A stretch of DNA of 64,000 bases from Sphaerisporangium krabiense (GCF_014200435.1 NZ_JACHBR010000001.1:2542001-2606000), one strand, 5' to 3'. Positions 1 to 9,816 are shown, counted from the stretch's first letter. Numbers and translations: made by a program. The notes: generated from the letters alone by a model not told the origin.

Positions 1-444
1 TCTGGTGACGGCCTTCCCGGGCGCGCGGCTACCCCGGTCCGTGAGACCCGCACTGGGCGCGCCACGGTCTCGGCTCGCGTCGCCACGTCCGGAGCGGATG
101 GGGTGCTCGAAGGTCGGGATGAGGCGGCGCGGGTCGCGGTGGCGGTGGTGGTGGCGTGGCTGTTCGCCACCCCGTACGCGCTGCCCTGGTACGACGGGCT
201 CGGATTCGCCCTGCTCGCGATGGTCATGGCCACCCCGCTGGACGGTTTCATGACCGCTCGCCTCGCCATCCTCTCCCTGGCCTACGTCCCCGCGCGCCAG
301 AAGGAGATGCCCGACGACCTCCAGTGGCTGGTCACCACCTGGCGCGGCCAGATCGTTCCCTGGCTCCTGCTGGCCCTGACGATCACGGTCGGCTGGTGGG
401 CGCTTCGCGCGGGCCGGCGCAGGGCCGGGTCACGCCGAAGGTGA
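1..444 (+). CDS. C-terminal part of a polytopic membrane protein (5' end outside window)
   Basis: Reading frame 1 is open from the first base to the stop at 444, so this is the last ~147 codons of a longer gene. It shows two hydrophobic segments around positions 130-250 (including ATPYALPWYDGLGFALLA) and a final one around 355-410, then an Arg-rich basic tail expected on the cytoplasmic side. The PWY-type motif in a loop recalls lipid-linked-sugar glycosyltransferases of the GT-C fold, and a GT87-type gene lies at 3007, but the fragment is too short to assign. It converges on and overlaps the last ~15 nt of the next gene. The reading frame is well supported; the function is not. Confidence 0.55.
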   Translation, partial: SGDGLPGRAATPVRETRTGRATVSARVATSGADGVLEGRDEAARVAVAVVVAWLFATPYALPWYDGLGFALLAMVMATPLDGFMTARLAILSLAYVPARQKEMPDDLQWLVTTWRGQIVPWLLLALTITVGWWALRAGRRRAGSRRR

Positions 445-2826
445 GGGCTTCGGGCCGTCCGGCGCGGGGCGGGACTCCAGGTGGGCCGCGGCGCTCGCGG
501 GTGTCGAGGGCTGTGGCGCGGGAGTGGCGGTGGAGAGCAGGACCGCGCGCATCGCGGCGGCCAGGGTCAGCGGGACCGCGACGGTGAGGGCCATGGCCGG
601 GATGGCGATGCCGGAGTCGTTGAGCAGGAACCCGGCCAACGCGGTGGTGAGCGAGCCGAACAGCCCCGCGCGCAGCGTGAAGGCCCGCTCGTAGGCCAGG
701 CTCAGCGCGGAGGCGCCCCACCGGGACGGACGCGCGAGGACGAAGTACAGGAACGCCAGCGCCACCAGCGACAGCAGGCTGAGCTGCCAGTTCCCGATCG
801 TGATCCCGAGCATCGCGCCGAGCTTCCGCCCGACCACGGGCAGCGCCTCGCCGTCGATCACCTGCTGGGCGAACGCGCCGAGATGAGTGCGCTGCTCGGC
901 CGGTCGCATACGGTCGGCGAACGCGATCGCCCCGATCAGGAGCAGCCCGGCGCCGCCGACCACCGCCAGCCTGCCGACGGTGATCCTTCGGCCGGCGAGC
1001 AGCATCATGAAGACCGCGAAGCCGAGGACGAACCCGGGCACGCCGCCGAAGTCGGCGCCCCAGCCCGGCCACCCGTCCGCGAAGATCGCCAGCAGCCCGT
1101 ACGCCAGGCAGACGACGAGCGCGAGCCCGCGCCGCCCTCGGGCGATCAGCGCCTGCGCCACCCCTGCCAGCGCGAGGATCGTGCCCGTCGCGTACACGGC
1201 GAACGCGATGTTGCTGAAGCCGTAGAACCGGCCACCGGTCACCGGCTCGTACCCGGTGACGGCGTTGACCTGGAGGCGTGAACCGGTCATCACGTCGGCC
1301 AGCAGGGCGAGCGAGGTGACGCCCGCGACGACGGTGAGGGGGCCGAGGACGTGCCCACGCCACGGCCCGGCGAACGCCAGGGCCGTGAGCAGCGCGGCGA
1401 CGCACATGATCGTGCCGATGAGCGCCGCCATCGGGTGGGAGAAGCTCCACCAGGGGACGAGCTGGGCCAGGAACGTCGACACGGCGACGGCGCCGCCGGC
1501 CACGCCCATGACCTGGGTGGCCACGAGCACGCGCGGCCCGCCCTTGCGTCGGCGGACCGCGAAGGCGGCCACACCGTAGAAGAGCACCTGGACGGCGACG
1601 AACACGGCGAAGAACGGCCCGCGCACCTCGACCAGCACGCGGCTGGCCAGGTCGGCGTCGGCGAGATCGCGCACGGTGTCGGAGACGGTGTCCGGGGCGT
1701 CGCCGCCGGGCCGCCAGGGACGCCCCACGGTGCCGGGGGGCGCGCTCACCTTCAGGGTGTCCAGGACGGTCGTGGTCACGTCGGTGACGGTGACCAAGGC
1801 GTCCTGGCGGGTCGAGTTCGCGGTGAGGTGCCCTTTCCCGTACGGGCGCTCACCGGGAGAGGGCCCGGCCGCGACGGCGACGTGCAGATGCGCGGAGGAC
1901 GAGGCGTCGGACAGCCCCGCCACCAGCACCGTCGCCCCGGACGGGACCTTACCGAGGACCTCTCCGACCCGCCGGTCGGCCTCTTCGACGCCCGCCCGCC
2001 ACGCTTCATCGCCGGGAGCGCCCGGCGTCGCCGCGGGCTGCGGGTGAGGGGTCGAGCTGGGCGGTGCCGCTGTGGTGGAGCCGGTGGCGGTGTCCGTGAT
2101 CGACGCCCGGGCGAGGGAGTCGATGTCGGCGATGACGAGGGTGTACGGCGTGAGGTCGCCGAGGGCGGTGATGCTGTCCGCGTATCGGTCGACTTTTCCT
2201 GACTTGTCGGCGGCGGCGAGGGCGGCGCCGGGACCGGCCGCCGCGACCGTGCCTCCGGCGTCGCGCACGGCCTGCCCGAGCGTGCCGATCGCGGCGCCGT
2301 AGGACGTGGCGGTGTTGAAGGACGCCAGCTCGGCCCACCCGGGCACGGTGGCCGTCCGGCCGTCACCCCCCGCGACCGGAGCGGGCGGAAGCACGCATTC
2401 GGCCTCGGCCGAACCGGCCCGCTGCCCCGCGGAGACCGTCAGCCAGCCCGCGACAGGGCAGGTGCTGGCATGGTCCGGCCGGGGATAGGCCCGGGTCGAC
2501 ATGGACGCCGACGAGCCCTTGCCGACCAGCGCCCACAGATTGGGAGTGCCACTCGCACTGAGATCGGCCCACCGCAGCCCCGGCACACCGATGAGAACGA
2601 CCTGCCCCGACGGACCGGACGACATCATCGGGCCGCCGGGCGCCACTTGGCCGGACGAGAGCATGGGCCCGGAGGAGATGGAGGGCACCACGGGCCCGGA
2701 CGCGCCGAGCGCCTGCGCGTGGGCCGGCGCGGGTCCGAGCATGGCGGTTCCGAGGACGTACCCCAGCGCGCCGATCACTCCCAGCACGAGGGCCAGGACA
2801 CCCCGCGCGACGCCTCGCAGCCCCAC
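430..2826 (-). CDS. Large membrane protein with alkaline-phosphatase-superfamily-like extracytoplasmic domain
   Basis: 798 aa. An N-terminal hydrophobic segment (about residues 8-30) is followed by a Ser/Gly/Pro-rich linker. From about residue 75 an extracytoplasmic domain begins (GQVVLIGVPGLRW, later PRPDHAST and a terminal AHLHVAVAAGP-like strand) that resembles the fold region of alkaline-phosphatase/sulfatase-superfamily proteins. The C-terminal half, from about residue 400, has roughly ten membrane segments (for example VLFYGVAAFAV and LLIGAIAFA). Such proteins are conserved in actinobacteria without an assigned role; an envelope function is inferred. The next gene, at 3007, is divergent across a 180-bp gap. 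The start ATG at 2826 precedes a good signal-anchor. Confidence 0.7.
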   Translation of the reverse strand: MGLRGVARGVLALVLGVIGALGYVLGTAMLGPAPAHAQALGASGPVVPSISSGPMLSSGQVAPGGPMMSSGPSGQVVLIGVPGLRWADLSASGTPNLWALVGKGSSASMSTRAYPRPDHASTCPVAGWLTVSAGQRAGSAEAECVLPPAPVAGGDGRTATVPGWAELASFNTATSYGAAIGTLGQAVRDAGGTVAAAGPGAALAAADKSGKVDRYADSITALGDLTPYTLVIADIDSLARASITDTATGSTTAAPPSSTPHPQPAATPGAPGDEAWRAGVEEADRRVGEVLGKVPSGATVLVAGLSDASSSAHLHVAVAAGPSPGERPYGKGHLTANSTRQDALVTVTDVTTTVLDTLKVSAPPGTVGRPWRPGGDAPDTVSDTVRDLADADLASRVLVEVRGPFFAVFVAVQVLFYGVAAFAVRRRKGGPRVLVATQVMGVAGGAVAVSTFLAQLVPWWSFSHPMAALIGTIMCVAALLTALAFAGPWRGHVLGPLTVVAGVTSLALLADVMTGSRLQVNAVTGYEPVTGGRFYGFSNIAFAVYATGTILALAGVAQALIARGRRGLALVVCLAYGLLAIFADGWPGWGADFGGVPGFVLGFAVFMMLLAGRRITVGRLAVVGGAGLLLIGAIAFADRMRPAEQRTHLGAFAQQVIDGEALPVVGRKLGAMLGITIGNWQLSLLSLVALAFLYFVLARPSRWGASALSLAYERAFTLRAGLFGSLTTALAGFLLNDSGIAIPAMALTVAVPLTLAAAMRAVLLSTATPAPQPSTPASAAAHLESRPAPDGPKPSPSA

Positions 2827-3006
2827 CGGAACCCCCCTTCCAGCTCTGACGCTTCGCTCCTGGCAACCCTAGCCACACCCCGGAGAGCCCGATCCATCTC
2901 GCGACGCTTCTGTGGACGACCGCCGGCCGTCCACCCGTGGTCCTGATGGGCACAAGCCGGTCGGAGGGAAGCCGGTGGCACGGGGCAGGCGGTAGCCTGC
3001 CAGGTC

Positions 3007-4449
3007 GTGAGCACTGGTGAGATGCCCGAGGACGGCGTGCCCCGCCGTGCCCGCCCTGCCGCCGGACGCGGCTCCGCGCCCGCCGCCGGATCCGAGGGTG
3101 TCGCCGGCGCGGACCGTGAGGCGTCCGGCGCGCGCCGGCCGTGGTGGGCCTGGGTGGTGGCGGCGGTGGTCGTCGGGGTGGCGGCCGTGCCGTTGGTGCG
3201 TTATTGGATGACGAATCCGGCGGATCAGCGGCTGGTGGATCTGGACGTCTACCGCAGCGGGGGCGAGAGCGTCCTGCGTGGGCTTCCCGTCTACGACATG
3301 ATCACCCCGGCGCCGCAGTTGCTGCCGTTCACCTACCCGCCGATCGCCGCGCTCCTGGCGGCGCCGCTGGCCGCGATGTCCTGGCCGGTGGCGCAGTGGG
3401 TGTGGACGGCGGGCGTGCTCGTGTGCCTGGCCGTGACGGTCTGGTTCTGCTTCCGCGAGCCGCTCGCGCGGGCGGCGCGGCCGGCCTGGGCGTCGCCGCT
3501 GCTGTTCGGCCTGGTGACGGTGGCCTGCCTGTACATGATGCCGATCAGGGACCAGTTCCGGTTCGGCCAGGTGGACGTCCTGCTGGTGATGCTGTGCGCC
3601 GTCGACTGCCTGGCCCGCAGGCCCTGGTGGCCGCGCGGCATGCTGATCGGCCTGGCCACGGCGGTCAAGCTCACCCCCGGCGTCTTCCTCATCTACCTGC
3701 TGATCACCGGCTTCGGCAAGGACGCCGCCCCCGAGCAGCGGCGCGCGTTCTTCATGGCCGCCTTCACCGCGGCGATGCTCACGTTGGTCCCCTTCCTGGT
3801 GATTCCGCAGGACGCCGCGAGCTTCTGGTTCTCCGCCCTGCTCGACTCCGAGCGGCTCGGCGCCAACGCGGCCACCACCAACCAGTCGATCCGCGGCATG
3901 CTTCTGCGCCTCTACCTGCCGGGGTGGCTGACCGCGCTGCTGTGGCTGGCCGCCGCCGGTCTGGTCGCCTGGTACGGCTTCCGTCACGCCCGCGGGGCGC
4001 TCCTGCGCGGGGACCGGATGACCGCGGTGGCGCTGACCGGCCTGATGGCCGTCCTGATCTCCCCGGTCGCCTGGATCCACCACCTCGCCTGGCTGGTCAT
4101 CACGCTGGCGGCCCTCGCCCTGAGGTACGAGACGGGACGTCCGAAACCCGGCCGGGCGCGGTGGGCGCCGTTGGCCGTCGCGGTGGCCGTCTGGCTCTAC
4201 TACGTGGTGCCCATCCCGTGGTGGGGGGTCTCGCTGCGGGCGGCGGAGATCCCTGTCCTCAGCCCCGTGGTCGGCCGGATCGTCCAGGACGCCTTCGGGC
4301 TGGGGGCGATCGCGCTGGTGTGGCTTCTGACCCGGCGTCCGGCTCGGGGCGACGCCGGACGTCTCGCCGCGCCCGTGCCGGTGACGCCGGAGACACGGCA
4401 CGGGGCGAACCGCATATATGAAGGGCGGCAGGTCGCGGAGGGCCGGTAG
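3007..4449 (+). CDS. GT87-family (DUF2029) polyprenol-phosphate-mannose mannosyltransferase-like membrane protein
   Basis: 480 aa with about ten membrane segments, starting at GTG. The luminal/periplasmic motif DLDVYRSGGESVLRGLPVYD (about residues 79-98) is the hallmark of GT87 (DUF2029) proteins, which in actinobacteria transfer mannose or arabinose from polyprenyl-phosphate donors to cell-envelope glycolipids. A Pro/Ala/Arg-rich cytoplasmic leader of about 40 residues precedes the first membrane helix. The gene ends 9 bp before pheA, so it may be co-transcribed with it, although no functional link is evident. The family is secure; donor and acceptor are unknown. Confidence 0.85.
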   Translation: MSTGEMPEDGVPRRARPAAGRGSAPAAGSEGVAGADREASGARRPWWAWVVAAVVVGVAAVPLVRYWMTNPADQRLVDLDVYRSGGESVLRGLPVYDMITPAPQLLPFTYPPIAALLAAPLAAMSWPVAQWVWTAGVLVCLAVTVWFCFREPLARAARPAWASPLLFGLVTVACLYMMPIRDQFRFGQVDVLLVMLCAVDCLARRPWWPRGMLIGLATAVKLTPGVFLIYLLITGFGKDAAPEQRRAFFMAAFTAAMLTLVPFLVIPQDAASFWFSALLDSERLGANAATTNQSIRGMLLRLYLPGWLTALLWLAAAGLVAWYGFRHARGALLRGDRMTAVALTGLMAVLISPVAWIHHLAWLVITLAALALRYETGRPKPGRARWAPLAVAVAVWLYYVVPIPWWGVSLRAAEIPVLSPVVGRIVQDAFGLGAIALVWLLTRRPARGDAGRLAAPVPVTPETRHGANRIYEGRQVAEGR

Positions 4450-4458
4450 CCTTTTGGT

Positions 4459-5379
4459 ATGCCGAAACTCGCCTACCTGGGGCCGGAGGGCACCTTCTGC
4501 GAGGCCGCCCTGCGTATTCTCGCGCCCGACGCCGAGCGCCTGCCCTGCGCCAGCGTGACGGCCGCGCTCGACGCCGCGCGGTCCGGTGAGGCCGACGGGG
4601 CGGTCGTCCCGCTGGAGAACTCCGTCGAGGGCGCGATCACCGTCACGCTGGACGAGCTGGCCTGGGGCCGGCCGTTGCTGATCAGCGCCGAGCTCCTGCT
4701 GCCCGTCGAGTTCTCCCTGCTCGTACGGCCCGGCACCGAGATCCCGCACATCAAGCGCGTCTACACCCACCCGGCGGCGATCACCCAGTGCCGCAACTAT
4801 CTGGCGCGCGAGCTGCCCGACGCCGTGGTCGTCGCCGCGCCGTCCACGGCCGCCGCCGCCCAGGAGGTCTCCACGCCGGGCTCGCCGTACGACGCGGCGA
4901 TCGCCCCGGCCATCGCGGGCGAGCACTACAACCTGACCGAGCTGGCCTCCGGCATCGGCGACCGGGACGACACGGTGACGCGCTTCATCCGCGTCTCGCC
5001 CCCCGGCCCGCTGCCCGAGCCCACCGGCGCCGACCGCACCTCGCTGGTGGCCTTCCTCCGGGACGATCACCCGGGTGCGCTCCTGGAGATGCTGAACGAG
5101 TTCGCCGTCCGCGGGGTCAACCTGACCCGCATCGAGTCGCGCCCCACGGGCGACGGCATCGGGCGCTATTTCTTCCACTTCGACGCCGAGGGTCACGTGG
5201 CCGAGGCCCGGGTGGGGGACGCCCTTTCCGGCCTGCACCGCCTCTCGGACGAGGTGCGTTTCCTGGGCAGCTACCCGCGCGCCGACCGGGTCTCGCCCGA
5301 GCTCAAGCGGGGCACCACCGGCGCCGACTTCGCCGAGGCCGCCGAATGGCTCGCCCGCGTCCGCGCCGGTCGCGCCTGA
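4459..5379 (+). CDS. pheA: Prephenate dehydratase
   Basis: 306 aa, the normal length for a stand-alone prephenate dehydratase. The catalytic domain runs from LAYLGPEGTFCEAAL at the N-terminus to about residue 185 and contains the Thr-Arg-Phe motif (DTVTRFIRV, about 170-178) needed for decarboxylation and dehydration of prephenate to phenylpyruvate in phenylalanine synthesis. A C-terminal ACT domain begins near residue 194 (SLVAFLRDDHPGALLEML) and keeps the IESRP motif that binds phenylalanine, so feedback inhibition is expected. ATG start at 4459. serS follows 54 bp downstream in the same direction. Confidence 0.97.
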   Translation: MPKLAYLGPEGTFCEAALRILAPDAERLPCASVTAALDAARSGEADGAVVPLENSVEGAITVTLDELAWGRPLLISAELLLPVEFSLLVRPGTEIPHIKRVYTHPAAITQCRNYLARELPDAVVVAAPSTAAAAQEVSTPGSPYDAAIAPAIAGEHYNLTELASGIGDRDDTVTRFIRVSPPGPLPEPTGADRTSLVAFLRDDHPGALLEMLNEFAVRGVNLTRIESRPTGDGIGRYFFHFDAEGHVAEARVGDALSGLHRLSDEVRFLGSYPRADRVSPELKRGTTGADFAEAAEWLARVRAGRA

Positions 5380-5433
5380 TCGGTACCGGATTGGACGCGC
5401 GAGCCGCGGCCGGACATCGGTAGCCTTTGTTAC

Positions 5434-6696
5434 GTGATTGACCTGCGTACCCTTCGTGAGGACCCCGACCGGCTACGGGCGTCGCAGCGTGCCCGCGGTG
5501 AGGACGACTCTGTCGTCGACACGCTGCTCGACCTGGACGAGCGCCGCCGCAGTGCGCTGAGCGGCTTCGAGGCGCTGCGCGCCGAGCAGAAGAGCGTCGG
5601 CAAGTCGGTCTCCGTGTCCTCCGGCGACGAGCGCGCGGCGCTCCTCGCGCGGGCCAAAGAGCTGGCCGCGGAGGTCAAGGGCGCCGAGGCCGAGGCGGAG
5701 AAGCTCGCCAAGCGGCTGGACGAGCTGATGATGTCGGTGCCCAACTTCGTCGAGGAGGGCGCCCCGATCGGCGGCGAGGACGATTACGTCGTCCTCGAAG
5801 AGGTCGGCGAGAAGCCCGCCTTCGACTTCACCCCGCGCGACCACCTGGAGCTCGGCGAGATGCTCGGGGCGATCGACACCGAGCGGGGCGCCAAGGTGTC
5901 CGGCGCGCGGTTCTACTTCCTGAAGGGCGTCGGCGCCCGGCTGCAGCTCGGCCTGCTGAACATGGCGATGCAGCACGCGATCGAGGCCGGGTTCACGCCC
6001 ATGATCACGCCGGTGCTGCTCAAGCCGGAGGCCATGGCGGGCACGGGCTTCCTCGGCTCGCACGCCTCGGAGGTGTACCGGCTGGAGGCCGACGATCTCT
6101 ACCTGGTGGGCACCTCGGAGGCCCCCATGGCGGCCTACCACTGGGACGAGATCCTGGACGGCAGGTCGCTCCCGCTGCGGTACGCGGGGTGGTCGTCCTG
6201 CTTCCGGCGGGAGGCCGGCTCGTACGGCAAGGACACCCGGGGCATCATCCGGGTCCACCAGTTCGACAAGGTGGAGATGTTCTCCTACTGCCGCCCCGAG
6301 GACTCCCGCGAGGAGCACGCGCGGCTGCTGGCCTGGGAGAAGGAGATGCTGGGCAAGGCCGAGCTGCCGTACCGCGTCATCGACACGGCGGCGGGCGACC
6401 TCGGCAGCAGCGCGGCCAGGAAGTTCGACTGCGAGGCGTGGCTGCCGACGCAGAACCGCTATCTGGAGCTGACCTCGACCTCGAACTGCACCGAGTTCCA
6501 GGCCCGGCGGCTGGCCGTGCGGTACAGGGACACCGACGAGAAGCCCCGGCACGTCGCCACCCTCAACGGCACCCTGGCGACCACACGATGGATCGTGGCG
6601 ATCCTGGAGAACCACCAGCAGGCGGACGGTTCGGTCGTGGTGCCGAAGGCTCTGCGGCCGTTTGTGGGCCTCGACGTGCTCGAACCCGTGAAGTAA
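5434..6696 (+). CDS. serS: Seryl-tRNA synthetase
   Basis: 420 aa, typical for bacterial SerRS, with a GTG start ([18 protein letters not shown]). The N-terminal helical arm (about residues 30-100), which contacts the long variable arm of tRNA-Ser, is followed by a class II catalytic core. Motif 2 is visible as [20 protein letters not shown] (about 255-274) and motif 3 as [18 protein letters not shown] (about 377-394). It charges serine onto tRNA-Ser; two tRNA-Ser genes occur in this window at 11960 and 23752. A strong hairpin terminator follows the stop codon directly. Confidence 0.98.
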   Translation: MIDLRTLREDPDRLRASQRARGEDDSVVDTLLDLDERRRSALSGFEALRAEQKSVGKSVSVSSGDERAALLARAKELAAEVKGAEAEAEKLAKRLDELMMSVPNFVEEGAPIGGEDDYVVLEEVGEKPAFDFTPRDHLELGEMLGAIDTERGAKVSGARFYFLKGVGARLQLGLLNMAMQHAIEAGFTPMITPVLLKPEAMAGTGFLGSHASEVYRLEADDLYLVGTSEAPMAAYHWDEILDGRSLPLRYAGWSSCFRREAGSYGKDTRGIIRVHQFDKVEMFSYCRPEDSREEHARLLAWEKEMLGKAELPYRVIDTAAGDLGSSAARKFDCEAWLPTQNRYLELTSTSNCTEFQARRLAVRYRDTDEKPRHVATLNGTLATTRWIVAILENHQQADGSVVVPKALRPFVGLDVLEPVK

Positions 6697-6705
6697 AGCT
6701 GCACA

Positions 6706-6746
6706 AAGTAAGCCCCTTATCACCATGCGGAGTAAGGGGCTTACTT
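6706..6746 (+). terminator. Intrinsic terminator-like hairpin after serS
   Basis: Perfect 14-bp inverted repeat (arms 6706-6719 and 6733-6746, core AAGCCCCTTA/TAAGGGGCTT) with a 13-nt loop, starting 10 bp after the serS stop. No long T-run follows, which is usual for actinobacterial terminators. Confidence 0.8.
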
Positions 6747-6796
6747 ATGCGCTATCTGTCACCTATGTCCGCTTTGTCAGGACCCCTATATGACAC

Positions 6797-6828
6797 GAAG
6801 GCGGGATTCCCCTGGGAATCCCGCCTTC
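6797..6828 (-). terminator. Intrinsic terminator-like hairpin after the cold-shock gene
   Basis: Perfect 14-bp inverted repeat (6797-6810 and 6815-6828) closing on a 4-nt loop, extended outward by TGACAC/GTGTCA. It begins 14 bp downstream of the stop of the leftward cold-shock gene. With the serS hairpin it forms a back-to-back terminator pair insulating two convergent genes. Confidence 0.8.
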
Positions 6829-6841
6829 TGTGTGTCAGTGG

Positions 6842-7045
6842 TCAGAGAGCGCGGACCTGCGACGCCTGCGGGCCCTTCTGGCCCTGCGTCACCTCGAACT
6901 CGACCCGCTGTCCGTCCTCAAGGCTGCGGTAGCCGCTGCCGACGATCTCGGAGAAGTGCACGAAGACATCCGGCGCCTCGCCGTCCGGGGCGATGAAACC
7001 GTACCCCTTCTCCGCGTTGAACCACTTGACCGTTCCCTGAGCCAT
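6842..7045 (-). CDS. cspA: Cold-shock protein (CspA family)
   Basis: 67 aa, the standard single-domain cold-shock protein. RNP1 is KGYGFI (about residues 14-19) and RNP2 is VFVHF (about 27-31), the aromatic strands that bind single-stranded RNA and DNA. It should act as an RNA chaperone and transcription antiterminator in the cytoplasm. A GGGAGAG ribosome site precedes the ATG. The 235-bp divergent gap to the next gene leaves room for the long structured 5' leader common in csp genes. Confidence 0.96.
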   Translation of the reverse strand: MAQGTVKWFNAEKGYGFIAPDGEAPDVFVHFSEIVGSGYRSLEDGQRVEFEVTQGQKGPQASQVRAL

Positions 7046-7280
7046 TAAAGCTCTCCCTGCAATTGATCTTGGGGTTCACACCGCGCGAACCCCGGGTTGT
7101 GTCGCACAGCTTCCCGGGGCCGCTCAGACAGTCAAGCTGGTTCTGCACATCGGGTTCAGCTAATACAACGCCACCACATCTAACACCATCGGAGCGCCTT
7201 TGTTCCCACTCACGGCCAGATTCTTTTACTCCCAGGGCTGACGGCGGCGCACCCCGGCACAGGGCAAACTAGAGCTTGTT

Positions 7281-8090
7281 ATGGTCAGCCCCCGACTCGT
7301 CGCCACCGACCTGGACGGCACCGCCCTCCGGTCGGACGGCACCGTCTCCCCACGCACGGCCGCCGCGTTCGCCCGCGTCGAGCAGGCCGGCGCGATCCTC
7401 GTGTTCGTCACCGGCAGGCCCCCGAGGTGGATCGGCGAGGTGGCGGAGGCCGTCCGGTACCAGGGGCTCGCCATCTGCGCCAACGGCGCGCTCGTCTACG
7501 ACCTGCACACCGAGCGCGTCGTCGAGTCCCACCTCATCGGCCCGGAGGTCCTCTCCGAGACGGTGACCCGCCTGCGCCGCCGCCTCCCCGACCTGACCTT
7601 CTCGGTGGAGTACGAGCGCGGCTTCGCCCACGAGGCCGGGTTCGGCCTGCGCCGGTGGGACGCGCCCGAGGGGGCGGCGCCGCGCGTGGGCCCCTCCACG
7701 CTGATCTCGGAACCCTGCGCCAAGCTGCTGGCCTTCCACCAGAGCATGGACCCCGACGCCCTGCATGTGCTCGTCAACGACCTCGTCGGCGATCTCGTGA
7801 CGGCCACCCGCTCCAGCGGCAGGGCGTTGATCGAGATGAGCGCGCGGGGGGTGACCAAGGCGTCGGCGCTGGCCGCGCTCGCCCGGCACCATCTGCTCGG
7901 GCCCCGCGAGGTCGTGGCGTTCGGGGACATGCCCAACGACCTGCCCATGCTCGCCTGGGCCGGCACCTCGTACGCGGTGGCCAACGCCCACCCGGACGTC
8001 CTCGCCGCCGTCACCCACGTGACGGCGGCCAACGACGAGGACGGGGTGGCCGTGGTCCTGGAGGAGCTGTTCGACCGGCGGCCGGCCTGA
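7281..8090 (+). CDS. Cof-type HAD-superfamily phosphatase
   Basis: 269 aa. Motif I is DLDGT (residues 9-13) with the nucleophile and acid/base aspartates, motif II is FVTGR (about 42-46), motif III is the Lys of RGVTKAS (about 193), and motif IV is GDMPNDLPML (about 214-223). The large C2B cap between motifs II and III places it in the Cof/YbiV group, which dephosphorylates sugar phosphates, nucleotides or vitamin intermediates. The substrate cannot be read from sequence. ATG at 7281; it converges on bpa. Confidence 0.9.
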   Translation: MVSPRLVATDLDGTALRSDGTVSPRTAAAFARVEQAGAILVFVTGRPPRWIGEVAEAVRYQGLAICANGALVYDLHTERVVESHLIGPEVLSETVTRLRRRLPDLTFSVEYERGFAHEAGFGLRRWDAPEGAAPRVGPSTLISEPCAKLLAFHQSMDPDALHVLVNDLVGDLVTATRSSGRALIEMSARGVTKASALAALARHHLLGPREVVAFGDMPNDLPMLAWAGTSYAVANAHPDVLAAVTHVTAANDEDGVAVVLEELFDRRPA

Positions 8091-8217
8091 TCCGGGCGGG
8101 CGTGACCGGGGACGGCTCACGGGGCCGCTGAGATCGTCCACGACGGCCTCACGGGCCCAGGGTGAACACGTAAGCCCCGCGAATATCTTCACGCGCCCCT
8201 GGGGCGCGCAGAGACGC

Positions 8218-8739
8218 CTACAGGTAAGGCCCGGGGGCGCGATGGACCTGATCTTCCTTGGTGCCGCCGGGGAGGGCGCGCCGCATCTGCTCGAGCTGGG
8301 CCCTGGCGGCCATCTGCTGGGCGAACAGCGTGGTCTGGATGCCATGGAACAGGCCCTCCAGCCAGCCGACGAGCTGGGCGTGGGCCACCCTCAGCTCCGC
8401 CTCGCTGGGCGTGTGGCCGTCGTCGCCGTCGGTGAACGGCAAGGACAGGCGTTCGAGCTCGTCGACCAGCTCCGGCGCCAGGCCGTCCTCCAGCTCCTTG
8501 ATGGAACTCTGGTGGATCTCCTTGAGGCGCTTGCGGCTGGCCTCGTCCAGGGGAGCCGCGCGGACCTCCTCCAGGAGCTGGCGGATCATGCTCCCGATGC
8601 GCATGACCTTCGCCGGCTGCTCCACCAACTCGGCGACCGAGCGTTCCTCCGGCTTCCCGTCGTCCCCCTCGACCGTGAGGCCGTTCGGCCCCACCACGAC
8701 GATCTGCGGGGTGCTCTCCTCAGCATTCATGACATTCAA
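8218..8739 (-). CDS. bpa: Bacterial proteasome activator Bpa/PafE
   Basis: 173 aa. The central four-helix region (about residues 35-150, with MIRQLLEEVRAAPLDEAS and HAQLVGWLEGLFHGIQTTLF) matches the Bpa/PafE family, which forms dodecameric rings on the 20S proteasome and feeds it unfolded substrates without ATP or Pup. The C-terminus ends in GPYL, corresponding to the GQYL motif that docks into the proteasome alpha ring. This implies a proteasome-bearing actinobacterium. It lies 6 bp downstream of the oxidoreductase gene and is probably co-transcribed with it. A GC-rich palindrome at 8192-8208, just past its stop, may terminate transcription. Confidence 0.92.
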   Translation of the reverse strand: MNVMNAEESTPQIVVVGPNGLTVEGDDGKPEERSVAELVEQPAKVMRIGSMIRQLLEEVRAAPLDEASRKRLKEIHQSSIKELEDGLAPELVDELERLSLPFTDGDDGHTPSEAELRVAHAQLVGWLEGLFHGIQTTLFAQQMAARAQLEQMRRALPGGTKEDQVHRAPGPYL

Positions 8740-8745
8740 CCTAGC

Positions 8746-9702
8746 TCACCTGGTCAACAGGACTTTCCCGATGTGCTCCCCGGATTCGAGCATCCGATGG
8801 GCTTCCCCCGCCTGCGCCATGGGAACCGTGGCGTGGATCACAGGGCGGATCGCGCCGGCCGCGACGAGCGGCCACACGTTCTGCTCCACCCCGCGGACGA
8901 TCGCGCCCTTCTCCGGAACGGGACGGCTGCGCAGCGCCGCCGCGTGGATCGCCGCCCGCTTGGCCAGCAGCGCGCCGAGATCGAGCTCGCCCTTGGCGCC
9001 GCCCTGGAGGCCGATCACCACCAGCCGCCCTCCGGTGTTCAGCACCGAGACGTTCTTACGGAGATACTTCGCCCCGATGATGTCGAGGACGACGTCGGCG
9101 CGCGCCTTTTCGGCGAAGTCCTCCTCGCGGTAGTTGATCGCCTCGTCTGCGCCGAGCTCGCGGCAGCGCGCGACCTTCGCGGCCGTGCCGGCGGTCGCGA
9201 TCACATGGGCGCCGAACGCCTTGGCCAGCTGAATGGCGAACGTGCCGATCCCGCTGGCGCCGCCGTGCACGAGAAGCGTCTCGCCGCGCCGCAGACGCGC
9301 CGTCATGAAGACGTTCGACCACACCGTGCACGCCACCTCGGGCAGCGAGGCGGCCTCGACGGTGGTGACGCCCTCGGGAACGCGCGTGACCTGCTCCCAC
9401 GGCACCGCGACCTTCTCCGCGTACCCTCCCCCGGCCAGCAGGGCGCACACCTCGTCCCCCGGGGAGAACCCCTCGACGTCCGCCCCGACCTCGGAGACCA
9501 CGCCGGAGCACTCCATGCCGGGGATCTCGGACGCCCCGCGGGGAGGCGCGTAGTTCCCCTGGCGCTGCAGCAGGTCGGCGCGGTTGACGCCCGCGGCGGT
9601 CACGTCGATGACCACCTCGCCCGGCTCGGGACGGGGATCGGGCACCTCACGCCACTCCAGCACCTCGGGGCCGCCGGGCTCGGAAATAAGGATCGCGTGC
9701 AT
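8746..9702 (-). CDS. NAD(P)H:quinone oxidoreductase, zinc-independent MDR family
   Basis: 318 aa. A GroES-like domain (residues 1-120, GVNRADLLQRQGNYAPP) is followed by a Rossmann domain with the nucleotide motif HGGASGIGTFAIQLAKAFGA (about 145-164). The PIG3/QOR-type signatures and lack of structural Zn cysteines place it among quinone or enone reductases using NADPH. It is cytoplasmic. It heads the leftward pair with bpa; the 114-bp gap upstream is shared divergently with the MinD-like gene. Confidence 0.9.
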   Translation of the reverse strand: MHAILISEPGGPEVLEWREVPDPRPEPGEVVIDVTAAGVNRADLLQRQGNYAPPRGASEIPGMECSGVVSEVGADVEGFSPGDEVCALLAGGGYAEKVAVPWEQVTRVPEGVTTVEAASLPEVACTVWSNVFMTARLRRGETLLVHGGASGIGTFAIQLAKAFGAHVIATAGTAAKVARCRELGADEAINYREEDFAEKARADVVLDIIGAKYLRKNVSVLNTGGRLVVIGLQGGAKGELDLGALLAKRAAIHAAALRSRPVPEKGAIVRGVEQNVWPLVAAGAIRPVIHATVPMAQAGEAHRMLESGEHIGKVLLTR

Positions 9703-9816
9703 GCGACCAAACTATCCGGGTAGCCAACTCGGCGGTTGACCGCGTTCGGCGCGATGGCCAGCGGTAATCTTCAATCAATTTGCTGCCCCTTTAGTCCAGT
9801 CCCGAGGGGGAACACG

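Noticed and set aside
2869-5238. A 789-codon open frame on the minus strand
   Set aside because: It lies antisense to the GT87 and pheA genes, has no ribosome site, and has the Arg/Gly/His-rich composition of a high-GC shadow frame.
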